Below, piece by piece: positions 9,466-18,761 of a stretch of 64,000 nucleotides of DNA. This stretch comes from Planctomycetota bacterium (GTDB lineage Bacteria > Planctomycetota > Planctomycetia > Isosphaerales > Isosphaeraceae). The notes beneath the pieces were generated by a model. That model did not search any database. It was given only the letters and a program-made list of their open reading frames with translations, and was not told where the DNA came from. Both the position numbers and the translations under genes were made by a program. Location: positions 1-64,000 of the forward strand of contig JAJYWB010000013.1 in the NCBI GenBank assembly GCA_021791715.1, given 5' to 3'. Position 1 is the first letter of the stretch. Each line of letters opens with the position of its first letter.

Positions 9466-11448
9466 ATGCCTGAATCGTTTCGAGGACTTCGCGTCGCGGC
9501 GTTTGAAAGCCGCATGGCGGATTCGACCGCGGTTTTATTGACTCGGCACGGCGGCGTTCCGGTCGAAGCTCCCTCGCTTCGAGAGATACCCCTCGACGAT
9601 CAAACCGAGGCGATCGAATTCGGCCGCGCCCTGGTCGCGGGTTCATTCGACGTCGTCGTCTTGCTGACGGGAGTCGGAACGCGATTCCTCGTTCAGGCGA
9701 TCGAATCACAAATCCCGCGAGATTCCTGGAAAAAGGCTTTCGAACAAATGTTTTCGATCGCGCGGGGTCCCAAACCCGTCGCGGCGCTGCGGGAGTTCGA
9801 CTGTAAGGTCGATCTTGTCGTTCCCGAGCCGAACACCTGGAGGGAATTGATCGAGGCGTTTCGCTCGACGAATCCCGCTTCTGGAGTTCGCGTCGCGGTC
9901 CAGGAATACGGCGAATCGAACGCCGAACTGATCGCGGGATTGGAGGCATTGGGTGCGATCGTCACCCGCGTGCGCGTTTATCGCTGGGCGCTTCCCGACG
10001 ACACGCGACCGCTCCGCGAGGCTCTCCGCGCGATCGTCGCTGGGGAGATCGGCGCGGCGCTTTTCACATCGATGAAGCAGGTCGATCATGTCTTTGAGAT
10101 CGCCCGCGAAGAAACGATCGCCGACGCGCTTACGACGGCGTTTAACACGCAAGTTGTTATCTGTTCAATCGGTCCTTCAACTTCGCTCGCGTTAAGGAAC
10201 GCGGGGATCGGCGTCGATATCGAACCCGCTCATCCCAAGCTCGGCAGGCTGATCGCCGAATCGGCCGAGCGGTGGGATTCGGTCGGGAAACGGATTCCGC
10301 CGAGAGCTTTCGGAACTCCCAAAGAACTTTCGGTAGGCGTCGTCTCGGCGATCGGATCGCGGGACGAGACGGTCGCGAATGAGGAATCGTCGCTAAACGA
10401 TTCCATATTTATGAAAGCGTGTCGACGCGAGCGAACCGATACGACTCCGGTTTGGCTGATGCGACAGGCGGGCCGCTATATGGCGGAATATCGCGAGCTG
10501 AGATCGAAGGTCGGATTTCTCGATCTTTGTAAAACACCCGAGCTGGCGGCCGAGGTGACGATATCGGCCGCGGTTCGGCTCGGCGTCGACGCGGCGATCC
10601 TCTTCGCCGACATCCTTTTGATTTTGGAGCCGCTGGGTTTTGATCTCGAATTCAGCCGGGGCGAAGGCCCCGTGATTCACAATCCGCTCCGCGAGTCGAA
10701 AGACGTCGATCGCGTGAAGGCGGTTGAAGATCTCGCTCCGGTTTCGTTCGTGTTCGACGCGGTACGGCTGATTCGAGCGGGTTTGCCGCGAGGGTTACCG
10801 CTGATCGGCTTCGCGGGGGCTCCGTTCACGCTCGCCTGTTACGCGATCGAAGGGGGAGGGTCGCGGCATTACGATCGCGCCAAGGCGTTTATGTATCGTG
10901 ATCCGGGCGCTTGGAACGCGCTGATGGAACGACTCGTCGACGCGACGGCGTTGTATTTGAACGCTCAGGTCGCGGCGGGCGCGCAGGTGTTGCAGGTTTT
11001 TGATAGCTGGGTGGGAACGCTTTGCGGACGCGATTATATCGAGTTCGTTCAACCCCATATGAAACGGTTGTTCACACGAATTGATCCGAACGTTCCGGTG
11101 ATTCACTTCGGCGCCGATACGGGCTCGTTGCTTGAGCTTCAGCGCGAAGCGGGGGGCGACGTGATCGGGCTCGACTGGAGGGTCGATCTCGATCGAAGTT
11201 GGGAGCGGCTGGGGTCGTCGGTCGCGGTGCAGGGGAACCTTGATCCGGTCGTTCTCTTGGGGCCGATCGAGCGGGTTCGATCGGAAGCGCGACGGATCCT
11301 AGATCAAGCCCGGGGGCGTGCGGGGCATATCTTCAATTTGGGGCACGGGATTTTACCGTCGACGCCGGTCGATCACGTTATTGAGCTTGTGGAGATCGTC
11401 CACGCGTACCGATCGGGGGTTCGCGATCAGGGGTCCGAATGCCTTTGA
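9466..11448 (+). CDS. hemDE: HemD-HemE fusion: uroporphyrinogen-III synthase/decarboxylase
   Basis: A 660-residue fusion of two successive haem-pathway enzymes. Residues about 1-270 are a uroporphyrinogen-III synthase: two alpha/beta lobes with VVLLTGVGTRFLVQAIES and the typical ALFTSMKQVDHVFEIA. Residues about 316-660 are a complete uroporphyrinogen decarboxylase, with the N-terminal signature TPVWLMRQAGRYMAEYRELR, FADILLILEPLGF, and GAPFTLACYAIEGGGSRHYD. A linker of about 40 residues joins them. Hydroxymethylbilane would be cyclised by the first half and decarboxylated to coproporphyrinogen III by the second, in the cytoplasm. The ATG at 9466 has GGAAAG upstream. No frameshift is needed; the frame is continuous. 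hemH and hemY follow within 5 kb. Confidence 0.93.
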   Translation: MPESFRGLRVAAFESRMADSTAVLLTRHGGVPVEAPSLREIPLDDQTEAIEFGRALVAGSFDVVVLLTGVGTRFLVQAIESQIPRDSWKKAFEQMFSIARGPKPVAALREFDCKVDLVVPEPNTWRELIEAFRSTNPASGVRVAVQEYGESNAELIAGLEALGAIVTRVRVYRWALPDDTRPLREALRAIVAGEIGAALFTSMKQVDHVFEIAREETIADALTTAFNTQVVICSIGPSTSLALRNAGIGVDIEPAHPKLGRLIAESAERWDSVGKRIPPRAFGTPKELSVGVVSAIGSRDETVANEESSLNDSIFMKACRRERTDTTPVWLMRQAGRYMAEYRELRSKVGFLDLCKTPELAAEVTISAAVRLGVDAAILFADILLILEPLGFDLEFSRGEGPVIHNPLRESKDVDRVKAVEDLAPVSFVFDAVRLIRAGLPRGLPLIGFAGAPFTLACYAIEGGGSRHYDRAKAFMYRDPGAWNALMERLVDATALYLNAQVAAGAQVLQVFDSWVGTLCGRDYIEFVQPHMKRLFTRIDPNVPVIHFGADTGSLLELQREAGGDVIGLDWRVDLDRSWERLGSSVAVQGNLDPVVLLGPIERVRSEARRILDQARGRAGHIFNLGHGILPSTPVDHVIELVEIVHAYRSGVRDQGSECL

Positions 11449-11880
11449 TTTTGGGGCGATTGCCAAAAAAGCGGGCAGCTACACATTATTTTCAAACGTC
11501 ACTCTTGCACTTTGAATTAGGAAGCTTAATACTGGTGTAACCTGATTTATTCCGCCCGATCACATGACGCTCTAATTACGAACGACATCGAGCCTTAGAT
11601 ACGATCTTTCATCCACCTTTCGCGGTCGATTACGAGTTCATCGCGCGTTGATTCTTACTCATTTTCGCCATGATTTCGCGGATTGATTTTCATAGGTACG
11701 GAAAGTGCACTAGGGTTTCGCATCGCGGCGAGCATCGCTCGATGGTGACGATCGTCATCGTGGCGTTAACGATGCGTTCGTGAGGGGGATATTCGCCGGG
11801 GGAGTCGTTTTTTGAGGGGTTTCGCAGAGTCGGATTCGTTGAAAGCCGGAATCGATCCATTTTTATCAGGGAGTTCTCGC
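11449..11880. other. Intergenic, no gene seen
   Basis: About 430 bp between hemDE and the DUF1559 gene. It contains no convincing frame. The promoter of the DUF1559 gene probably lies in its right half, but no confident -35/-10 pair can be named. Confidence 0.5.
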
Positions 11881-12876
11881 ATGAGAATGCAACGAAGCTA
11901 TCGACGCGGACTCGGTTTCACATTGATCGAGTTGCTCGTCGTGATCGCGATTATTTCGGTGTTGATCGCGTTACTGCTTCCCGCGGTGCAGCAAGCGCGT
12001 GAGGCGGCTCGGCGGGCGCAGTGTATCAACAACATGAAGCAGATGGGTCTTGCGATCATGAATTATGAAAGCGCCCAGGGGGTGTTGCCGATCGGCGCGA
12101 CCGAATACAACACGCCGATGGGAACTTGCAATTCGGTTCGCGGTCACAGTTTCTTCTCGTTCATATTGCCTTATATGGACCAGGGAAACATTTATAACTC
12201 GATTAACTTCAATTTCGAGGCCGGCGGCGTTTCGCCCGAATGGAACGTGATGGCCGAGAATTTGCAGTCGACCGCGTTTTTGAATCGCATCAACACGTTC
12301 ATTTGCCCCGACGATTCTCCGCAGATCGCTCGGACGTCGGGCACCGGTAATAATTATTCACAAGCGTCTTACGCCGGCGTGGCGGGGACGGTCGATATTT
12401 TCCGATGGTGGTACGGTTGCCCGACGCCGATCGCTCAAGACGGCATTTTCGGCTACGACAACGCGGTTCATTTGGCCGATATCCTCGACGGCACGTCGAA
12501 CACGTTCATGGTGGGGGAATTCGCTCGGTTTAGAAACGATCCCGATTCCGTGTTCAACGAATGGAACCGCGCTTTGTGGTTCGGATCGGCGATGCCCGGC
12601 GTAACTCGGCCCGAGGGATTGGCGACGACGGTACCGAAGCTCAACGCCAACCTGATGGTTCCCGACGCTCCCGCGACCGACCCTTGGGCGTGGGTGAACA
12701 ACCCGATCAATCTCAACTTCGGTCAGTTCGGCTTCCGCAGCATGCACCCGGGGGGAGGCAACTTCCTGATGGGAGACGGATCGGTTCGATTCATCAAGAA
12801 CTCGATCAATATTTACACATATCGTTACCTTAGCACGCGTAAAGCCGGCGAGGTGATCGATCAATCGACGTATTGA
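11881..12876 (+). CDS. DUF1559 protein with type IV pilin-like N terminus
   Basis: A 331-residue protein. After a short basic leader comes the prepilin signal GFTLIELLVVIAIISVLIAL, with Glu at the +5 position after the processing Gly, then the DUF1559 hallmark LLPAVQQAREAARRAQC and NNMKQMGLAIMNYES. The C terminus has the usual family ending, FRSMHPGGGNFLMGDGSVRF. The family is hugely expanded in planctomycetes; members are thought to be cell-surface, pseudopilin-like proteins of unknown role. The ATG at 11881 follows AGGGAG and is preferred to an upstream start. It precedes a small lipoprotein gene, a common pairing in this phylum. Confidence 0.95.
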   Translation: MRMQRSYRRGLGFTLIELLVVIAIISVLIALLLPAVQQAREAARRAQCINNMKQMGLAIMNYESAQGVLPIGATEYNTPMGTCNSVRGHSFFSFILPYMDQGNIYNSINFNFEAGGVSPEWNVMAENLQSTAFLNRINTFICPDDSPQIARTSGTGNNYSQASYAGVAGTVDIFRWWYGCPTPIAQDGIFGYDNAVHLADILDGTSNTFMVGEFARFRNDPDSVFNEWNRALWFGSAMPGVTRPEGLATTVPKLNANLMVPDAPATDPWAWVNNPINLNFGQFGFRSMHPGGGNFLMGDGSVRFIKNSINIYTYRYLSTRKAGEVIDQSTY

Positions 12877-12997
12877 TTCTCCCTCGGTTCGGATTTAAGC
12901 TTGCTTATCTTGGCTTGGGCCGACGAGATGAAACGTTTCCCACAGCGGGGAAAGTGGATCTCGCCTCGGCCCGGGTCTATTCTTTAAGGATACGGTG

Positions 12998-13204
12998 ATG
13001 AGACGTTTGCGGATCGTTTGTTTCGCGGTCTTTTTTATCGCCGCGGCGATCGTGACGGGTTGCGATTCGGCGGGTGGAGACGCCCCGACGGCGCCTTCGA
13101 AGCCTCCCGAGGGCACGGCGGCCGCGCCCGAAGTACCCAAAGGGGCGATCAAAGTAATGCCCGGCAAGACGGTCAAAGGGGGGCCGACCCCGAACGCACC
13201 CTAA
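12998..13204 (+). CDS. Small Pro/Ala-rich lipoprotein
   Basis: A 68-residue lipoprotein with the signal RRLRIVCFAVFFIAAAIVTG followed by the lipobox Cys, then a mature part of about 45 residues that is rich in Pro, Ala and Gly and likely disordered. The ATG at 12998 has TAAGGA upstream; a GTG one codon earlier is the alternative. It sits 121 bp after the DUF1559 gene and is probably cotranscribed. Small lipoproteins downstream of DUF1559 genes are common in planctomycetes; the role is unknown. Confidence 0.75.
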   Translation: MRRLRIVCFAVFFIAAAIVTGCDSAGGDAPTAPSKPPEGTAAAPEVPKGAIKVMPGKTVKGGPTPNAP

Positions 13205-13400
13205 GAGCCTGTAGCGCTCGAGGGTCGATCGATCGACCCGACGATAATCTTCACGCGGCGATTCTTATGCCGGATCGCCGCGGTTTCGTTCCGCGACGTT
13301 TGATTCGCGTCTCTTGGCCGATCGGCCCCCGCCGGCTACAATTCCTAAGCGTGCGAAGCGGGATGAAAACCGTGAATCGGGATCGAAGAACGCAAAGTTT

Positions 13401-14354
13401 ATGACGACATCATCGAGCAACGGATCAAAATATGACAGCGTGTTGTTGATGGGCTACGGCGGTCCCGAACGGATGGACGAGGTTCGGCCGTTTTTGAACA
13501 ATGTTCTCCGCGGCCTCCCGGTGCCCAAAGAACGTTACGAAACAGTTGTTCATCATTACGAATTGATCGGCGGCAAAAGCCCGCTTAACGAGCTCACGCG
13601 AGCGCAGGCCGAGGGTTTGCGTCAAGGCCTTATAGCCGCCGGTATCGACATTCCTGTTTATATCGGCATGCGTTTTGCCAAGCCGTATTTTTTCACCGCG
13701 ATTCGCGAAATGATCGCCGCGGGCGATCGGAGGGCCGTGGGGTTGATCCTCTCGCCGTATCGTAGCGAGCCGAGCTTCGAGAAATACATCGAAACGCTCG
13801 ACGAGGTTCTCAACATCGCCGATCCGGATCTCGCACCCAAGATCGACGTCGTCGACCCCTGGTTCGATCACCCGCTCTTCGCCGAAGCGCAGGCCGATCA
13901 AATTCGGAAAGCTCTCGATCAGATCCCCGAATCGCGTCGTGACGGGGCGCTTTTAATCTTCACGGCGCACAGCATTCCGACGGCGATCGCCGATCGCTGT
14001 CCGTATGTCGCGCAAATTGAAACGGCATGTCAAAATACGTGTAGCAACTTGGGGGGGCGCGGCTGGAGGCTCGCTTGGCAGAGCCGTAGCGGCAATCCCC
14101 GAACTCCGTGGCTCGAACCCGACGTCAACGCGATTCTCCCCGAGCTCAAAGCTCAGGGCGCGACCGATATCGTGCTTTGTCCGATCGGCTTTATTTCCGA
14201 TCACGTCGAAGTGATGTATGATCTCGATTTGGAGGCGGCGCAAACGTGTCGCAACCTTGGTTTGAACATGGTTCGGGCGCTTTCGGTGAACGATCACCCT
14301 GTGTTCATTCAAGCTCTTGTTGATTTGGTACGTCGGCGCGTCGTTTCGGCTTGA
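13401..14354 (+). CDS. hemH: Ferrochelatase
   Basis: A 317-residue class II chelatase, which inserts iron into the porphyrin at the end of haem synthesis. The start MTTSSSNGSKYDSVLLMGYGGP matches the family opening and the ATG at 13401. Diagnostic parts are HYELIGGKSPLNELTRAQAE, YIGMRFAKPYF, the active-site His in LIFTAHSIPTAIADRC, and CPIGFISDHVEVMYDLDLEA with the conserved Glu. Length is normal. No Cys cluster typical of [2Fe-2S] ferrochelatases is seen at the C terminus. hemY begins 100 bp downstream on the same strand, so both final steps of the pathway are probably cotranscribed. Confidence 0.95.
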   Translation: MTTSSSNGSKYDSVLLMGYGGPERMDEVRPFLNNVLRGLPVPKERYETVVHHYELIGGKSPLNELTRAQAEGLRQGLIAAGIDIPVYIGMRFAKPYFFTAIREMIAAGDRRAVGLILSPYRSEPSFEKYIETLDEVLNIADPDLAPKIDVVDPWFDHPLFAEAQADQIRKALDQIPESRRDGALLIFTAHSIPTAIADRCPYVAQIETACQNTCSNLGGRGWRLAWQSRSGNPRTPWLEPDVNAILPELKAQGATDIVLCPIGFISDHVEVMYDLDLEAAQTCRNLGLNMVRALSVNDHPVFIQALVDLVRRRVVSA

Positions 14355-14454
14355 AAACGGGGTCGTCGTCGCTGTGAAACGGTCGAACGGTTTGAATCGC
14401 GAAGGGAATCAAGACGTTGGAGATTCGCTTGTGGCCGAACGGGGGTCGAATCCG

Positions 14455-15900
14455 ATGCGCGTGGTCGTGATCGGCGCCGGTCTGACGGGGCTGACCGCGG
14501 CGTACCGCGCGCATCGAATGGCGACGACCGCGGGCGAGCCGATCGAGCTTGTCGTCCTCGAGGCGAACGATCGCGTCGGCGGGGCGATCTGGACGACCGA
14601 ACGCTCGGGTTTCACGCTCGAGGGGGGCGCCGATTCGTTCATCACCAACAAACCGTGGGGCGTCGAACTGTGCGAAGAATTGGGATTGAGCGACCGCCTG
14701 ATCTCCGCCGACGTCAAAAATCGACGATCGTTCGTCGTACGGGACGGCAGGCTTCATCCCGTTCCCGAGGGTTTTGTGTTGATGGCGCCCGCGAAATTGG
14801 GTCCTTTTGTCACGACGCCGATCCTCTCGCTTCCCGGTAAACTGCGCGCACTATTCGATTTATTTATACCACGTAAACGCGACGACTCCGACGAAAGCCT
14901 GGCGAGCTTTGTAAAGCGTCGATTCGGCCGCGAGGTTCTCGATCGGCTTGTGCAACCTCTCGTCGGCGGCATTTACACCGCCGATCCGATCGATCTCAGC
15001 CTCAAAGCCACATTGCCGCAATTCCTGGCGATGGAGAAGGAATATGGTGGACTGATTCGAGCCGGCTTAAGCCGTTCCCGCCGCGGGCGATCGATCGATC
15101 AAGAATCGTCGGGGGCGCGGTACGGTTTATTCGTCACCCCGCGCGACGGGATGGCGACGCTCCCCAAAACGCTCGCCGAAGCCCTCCCCGAGGGTTCGCT
15201 TCGTTTGTCGACACCCGTCAGACGAGTCGGTCGAGTCGATTCGGGACGATCGGGAGCGTGGCGGATCGAGCTTCTCGACGGCCGGCCGATCGATTGTGAT
15301 CGGCTCGTGATCGCGACCGAGGCGCACGCAGCGGCTCGGTTCCTCGACGGTTTCGACGGCGAACTCGCGATGCAACTTCGATCGATACCGTACGCGTCTT
15401 CGGTGATCGTGCAACTCGCTTACCGCCGCGATCAGGTTTCTCACCCGCTCGACGGCTTCGGCGTCGTCGTTCCTCGAATCGAGGGGCGACCGATCCTGGC
15501 GATCTCGTTTCCGAGCGTGAAATTCCCGTGCCGAGCTCCCGCTGGAACCGTCCTCTTCCGCGTCTTCGTCGGCGGCGCCACCCAGCCCGAGCTTTTCGAC
15601 CTCGACGACGACGAACTCCAGGTGATCGTTCGAGCCGAGCTGCGATCGCTTTTAGGGGTCGACGGCGAGCCGATCTTGGTCGAGATCGCCCGCCACGCCC
15701 GAGCGATGCCGCAATACAATCTTGGACATCTGGATCGCGTCGCGGCGATCCGCAAGCTCGAGGCGAATCACCCGGGACTGATCCTCGCGGGCAACGCGTT
15801 CTCGGGCGTCGGAGTTCCCGATTGCATCCGCTCGGGAGAGCTCGCAGCCGAAACCGCTCTATCCGAAACCGCCGATCCCGCCGCGCCCGCCGCGGCCTGA
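14455..15900 (+). CDS. hemY: Oxygen-dependent protoporphyrinogen oxidase
   Basis: A 481-residue FAD amine-oxidase-family enzyme that converts protoporphyrinogen (or coproporphyrinogen III) to the porphyrin. The dinucleotide fold is at the start, MRVVVIGAGLTGLTAAYRAH, followed by VVLEANDRVGGAIWT. The PPOX signatures VQPLVGGIYTADPIDLSLKA and, near the end, GNAFSGVGVPDCIRSGELAA are present. The ATG at 14455 places the GxGxxG motif at the N terminus, as in the family; GTG codons upstream in frame (for example 14431) would add an unusual basic leader. It is the HemY type, not HemG or HemJ. The Ala-Pro-rich tail is probably not functional. Confidence 0.93.
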   Translation: MRVVVIGAGLTGLTAAYRAHRMATTAGEPIELVVLEANDRVGGAIWTTERSGFTLEGGADSFITNKPWGVELCEELGLSDRLISADVKNRRSFVVRDGRLHPVPEGFVLMAPAKLGPFVTTPILSLPGKLRALFDLFIPRKRDDSDESLASFVKRRFGREVLDRLVQPLVGGIYTADPIDLSLKATLPQFLAMEKEYGGLIRAGLSRSRRGRSIDQESSGARYGLFVTPRDGMATLPKTLAEALPEGSLRLSTPVRRVGRVDSGRSGAWRIELLDGRPIDCDRLVIATEAHAAARFLDGFDGELAMQLRSIPYASSVIVQLAYRRDQVSHPLDGFGVVVPRIEGRPILAISFPSVKFPCRAPAGTVLFRVFVGGATQPELFDLDDDELQVIVRAELRSLLGVDGEPILVEIARHARAMPQYNLGHLDRVAAIRKLEANHPGLILAGNAFSGVGVPDCIRSGELAAETALSETADPAAPAAA

Positions 15901-16018
15901 TTGGCCGTTAAAGAATGCTTGTGTAGTGATCTTTTTGGGTGTTTAGATTCATCAGAATAATCATATTTAGATACAAACTCGCATTGGGTTCGGCGAGACG
16001 ACGGGGGTGATCGGCTTG

Positions 16019-16801
16019 ATGAAAGAACGAACGAACGGGAATGAAGCGATCTCGGAGCACGGCGCGTTTTCTCAAGCCGACCGCGACGCGGTTTATCAGG
16101 CGATTCTCGCCAGGCGCGATTGCCGAAGCTTTCTTCCCGATCCCCTGCCCGCCGCGGTGGTGAAAAGAATTCTCGTCGCGGCGCATCACGCGCCTTCGGT
16201 CGGTTTCATGCAACCGTGGAATTTTATCTTGATTCGATCGATCGAGATCCGCGAGCGAATCAAACGAGCCTTCGATCGAGCCGACCTGGAAGCCGCGCGA
16301 CTCTTCCCGGTCGAACGTCGCTCGCTTTATCAATCGCTTAAGTTGGAGGGTATTTTAGAATCACCTTTGAACATTTGTGTTACATGCGATCGAAATCGCA
16401 ACGGCCCGACGGTTTTGGGGACGACGGCGCAGGCCGACATGGATTTATACAGCACGGTTTGCGCCGTTCAAAACCTTTGGCTCGCGGCTCGCGCCGAGGG
16501 GGTCGGAGTCGGCTGGGTGAGCATCATCAAGATCGACGACCTGCGTTCGATCCTGGGAGTTCCCGATCACGTCGTTCCCGTCGCGTATCTTTGCGTGGGA
16601 CGAGTCGCCGAGTTCGCGCCGATCCCCGAACTCGAACGGCTCGGTTGGCTCGATCGGATCGACCTTGATCGGCTCATTTTCAAGGACCGTTGGGGCGAGG
16701 CGGCGAACGATCCGATCGCGGACGCGAACGACCAAGAAAAATCGCGCGACGACTTTTCGATCGAGCATGAATCTTCGGATTTGACCCGCCGCTTAAAATG
16801 A
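16019..16801 (+). CDS. bluB: 5,6-dimethylbenzimidazole synthase
   Basis: A 260-residue flavin-destructase of the nitroreductase fold, which breaks reduced FMN to make dimethylbenzimidazole, the lower ligand of cobalamin. Family features are ILARRDCRSFLPDPLP, AAHHAPSVGFMQPWNFILIR, ILESPLNICVTCDRNRNG and ARAEGVGVGWVSIIKI. The ATG at 16019 has GGGGGTGA eight bases upstream and is preferred to a GTG at 16007. The last 30 residues are charged and beyond the usual family end. Tetrapyrrole context (hemDE, hemH, hemY upstream) fits. No cobalamin riboswitch is apparent in the 118 bp upstream. Other cobalamin genes are not in the window. Confidence 0.9.
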   Translation: MKERTNGNEAISEHGAFSQADRDAVYQAILARRDCRSFLPDPLPAAVVKRILVAAHHAPSVGFMQPWNFILIRSIEIRERIKRAFDRADLEAARLFPVERRSLYQSLKLEGILESPLNICVTCDRNRNGPTVLGTTAQADMDLYSTVCAVQNLWLAARAEGVGVGWVSIIKIDDLRSILGVPDHVVPVAYLCVGRVAEFAPIPELERLGWLDRIDLDRLIFKDRWGEAANDPIADANDQEKSRDDFSIEHESSDLTRRLK

Positions 16802-16886
16802 GATGGACGAACGAGCGGCGTCTTCGCGTGACGAGTTTACAGTTTATAATAATATTTATTCTAGATGATTCGAGAGGAACGCCGAG

Positions 16887-17753
16887 ATGTCCGAAAGCGT
16901 CGATCGCGAAGTTATCGAGCCCCGACCGCTCCAATGCATGGAGGTTTGGGGGGGAAGCGATTTCGTCGAGCGCGTGGTGACGACACCCGGGCTCGACGCT
17001 TGGGTGTTCAGCCGTCCTTACGACGGCGCGATCGACGGCGGCGACATCCATTATGTGACGCTTTGCGGAAGAGGATTCATCACACGAATCGTCGTCGCCG
17101 ACATCTCGGGACACGGATCGGTCGTCGCCGATATGTCGCGCGAGTTGCGATCTCTCGTTCGGCGGTACATTAACGCCAAAAGCCAAACGGGGATCGTTAA
17201 ATCGCTCAATCAAAGTTTCGCCGAGTACGCCAAGCTCAATCGCTTCGCGACCGCGGTCGTCGCGTCGTATCTGGCGAAACGCGATCGCCTTGCCGTCTGC
17301 AACGCGGGACATCCTCGACCCCTCTGGTATCGCGCCGATCGTTCGAGCTGGTCGATTTTGGAGGGCGCCGCGGGAACTCGCGACGCCAAAGGTTTTTCCA
17401 ATCTACCGCTCGGACTCGACGACGAAACGCCTTACGATCTCTTTCATGTGGATTTATCACCGGGTGATTTATTGCTCTTTTATACCGACGCGCTGATCGA
17501 GGCGGCTTCGCCCGAGGGGGCTCAATTGGGGGAATCGGGGTTATTGGAGATCGCCTCCGCGATCGAATCGCGTGATCCAAGCGTTCTCGGTCGATCGCTC
17601 CTCGCCGCGATCGATCGCTATCGCGGCGATCAGCCCCCCGACGACGATACGACTCTCCTCGTCGTCAGGCACAACGCCGGGAATGCGCCGCGGCTCTCGA
17701 TCCGTCAAAAGGTCGACGTCTACGCCAAATTCTTTGGTTTAAAAGATTATTAA
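16887..17753 (+). CDS. PP2C-type (SpoIIE/RsbU) serine phosphatase
   Basis: A 288-residue stand-alone phosphatase domain. Metal-binding motifs of the SpoIIE subgroup are in order: DGAIDGGDIHYV, VADISGHGSVVADMS, TAVVASYLAKRDRLAVCNAG followed by HPRPLWYR, and LLFYTDALIEAA. Such enzymes dephosphorylate anti-sigma antagonist (STAS) proteins in partner-switching regulation. No receiver, PAS, GAF or membrane domain precedes the catalytic part, so input must come from a partner. No kinase (RsbW-like) or STAS gene is next to it. The ATG at 16887 lies just downstream of a purine-rich GAGAGGAACG. Confidence 0.88.
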   Translation: MSESVDREVIEPRPLQCMEVWGGSDFVERVVTTPGLDAWVFSRPYDGAIDGGDIHYVTLCGRGFITRIVVADISGHGSVVADMSRELRSLVRRYINAKSQTGIVKSLNQSFAEYAKLNRFATAVVASYLAKRDRLAVCNAGHPRPLWYRADRSSWSILEGAAGTRDAKGFSNLPLGLDDETPYDLFHVDLSPGDLLLFYTDALIEAASPEGAQLGESGLLEIASAIESRDPSVLGRSLLAAIDRYRGDQPPDDDTTLLVVRHNAGNAPRLSIRQKVDVYAKFFGLKDY

Positions 17754-17895
17754 TTAATAGGATTCTTTATTGTTTTGTTGTTTGTACGATTTAGTTATTA
17801 TGTTATGAGGACGTCCCGCGATGTCGTCGAGCGGCGAGAAACGGGTTGTCGAAACGCGTTCGTGATGCGATCGAGGCGTTGATCGAGCCTCGTTA

Positions 17896-18080
17896 ATCGT
17901 GATCCGAAGCGCATCGGCGGTCTTTCTCGGAATTGCGAGGCGTCTTTCGGGCCGTCGATCATCGTGATCCGAAGCGCATCGGCGGTCTTTCGCGGGTTGG
18001 AGAGGCGTCGAGCGAGCCGAATATCAAGATATAAACGGTATTTGCGTTTTTTCGCGAGTGCGAGGCGTCGATCGAGTCGA
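17896..18080. repeat. Short tandem intergenic repeats
   Basis: A 31-bp sequence starting ATCGTGATCCGAAGCGCATC occurs at 17896-17926 and 17961-17991. The flanking GAGGCGTC motif recurs a third time near 18061. The whole 17754-18226 interval has no convincing gene. Confidence 0.7.
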
Positions 18081-18226
18081 TATTTGAATTGGCATATTAT
18101 AAAATGATAACAATTGTTCGCGGAGCGGTTCTCCCTCGAGAAGCTCGTCCGTCGAGGCGGGCTTTTTCGGCGATTTCAAGGCGTCGCATGACCGAGCCGT
18201 TGGGCGTCATGTATCCGACCGATCGA

Positions 18227-18754
18227 TCACCACCACGCGAGCAATTCGCCGAGCCTCGCGGTGAAGACCGCGGCGCAAACCGCCGCGAGGGTGACGACCG
18301 CGACGAGAACGCCGGCGGTCGCGATCTCGCGAGCGACCCGCAAGCCCGGCTCGTCGGGATCGCCGAGCGCCCTCGCCAGCGTGACGACGGCGCTGTGCGC
18401 CAGCTCGGCGATAAAGACGAGCGCCGCGGCGAGGACGAGGAAGCACCAAGGCAGCGGTCCGATGCCGAGGAGCGCGGCGGTCAGCGCGATCAAGATCCCT
18501 CGATATGTGTGCGCGAAGAAGCTCGAATCGCCGCGGAACGCGTGTTTCAGGCCCGAGAGCCCCGCGGTCAGTTTTTCGCGGAAGCCGCGGCGGCCGGCGC
18601 GGTCGACCCAACCGTGCGGAGGAGGCTCTTCGGCGAGCCTCGCCTCAAGTTCGGAGTCGATCTCGACAGGATCAAGAGCCGGCGGTCCGCTCTCCTCGGA
18701 GTGATCGTGTCGCGACCATTTTTTGGTGTTGGGATCGATCATACAAATATCCAT
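18227..18754 (-). CDS. DgkA-type diacylglycerol/undecaprenol kinase
   Basis: A 175-residue protein. After about 60 charged residues comes the DgkA fold: FREKLTAGLSGLKHAFRGDS, three hydrophobic helices, and the signature segment AELAHSAVVTLARALGDPDE, which resembles the canonical ExxNTAIE motif with substitutions (AELAHSAVV). The kinase recycles diacylglycerol or undecaprenol at the inner membrane. Typical members are 120-130 residues; the extra is the N-terminal extension. The ATG at 18754 lies only 7 bp after the stop of the LptD-like gene, so the two are almost certainly cotranscribed. The altered motif makes activity uncertain. Confidence 0.75.
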   Translation of the reverse strand: MDICMIDPNTKKWSRHDHSEESGPPALDPVEIDSELEARLAEEPPPHGWVDRAGRRGFREKLTAGLSGLKHAFRGDSSFFAHTYRGILIALTAALLGIGPLPWCFLVLAAALVFIAELAHSAVVTLARALGDPDEPGLRVAREIATAGVLVAVVTLAAVCAAVFTARLGELLAWW

Positions 18755-18761
18755 CTCACGG

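Noticed and set aside
15902..16018. Possible cobalamin riboswitch before bluB
   Set aside because: The interval is only about 118 bp and I could not find the conserved B12-box pattern.
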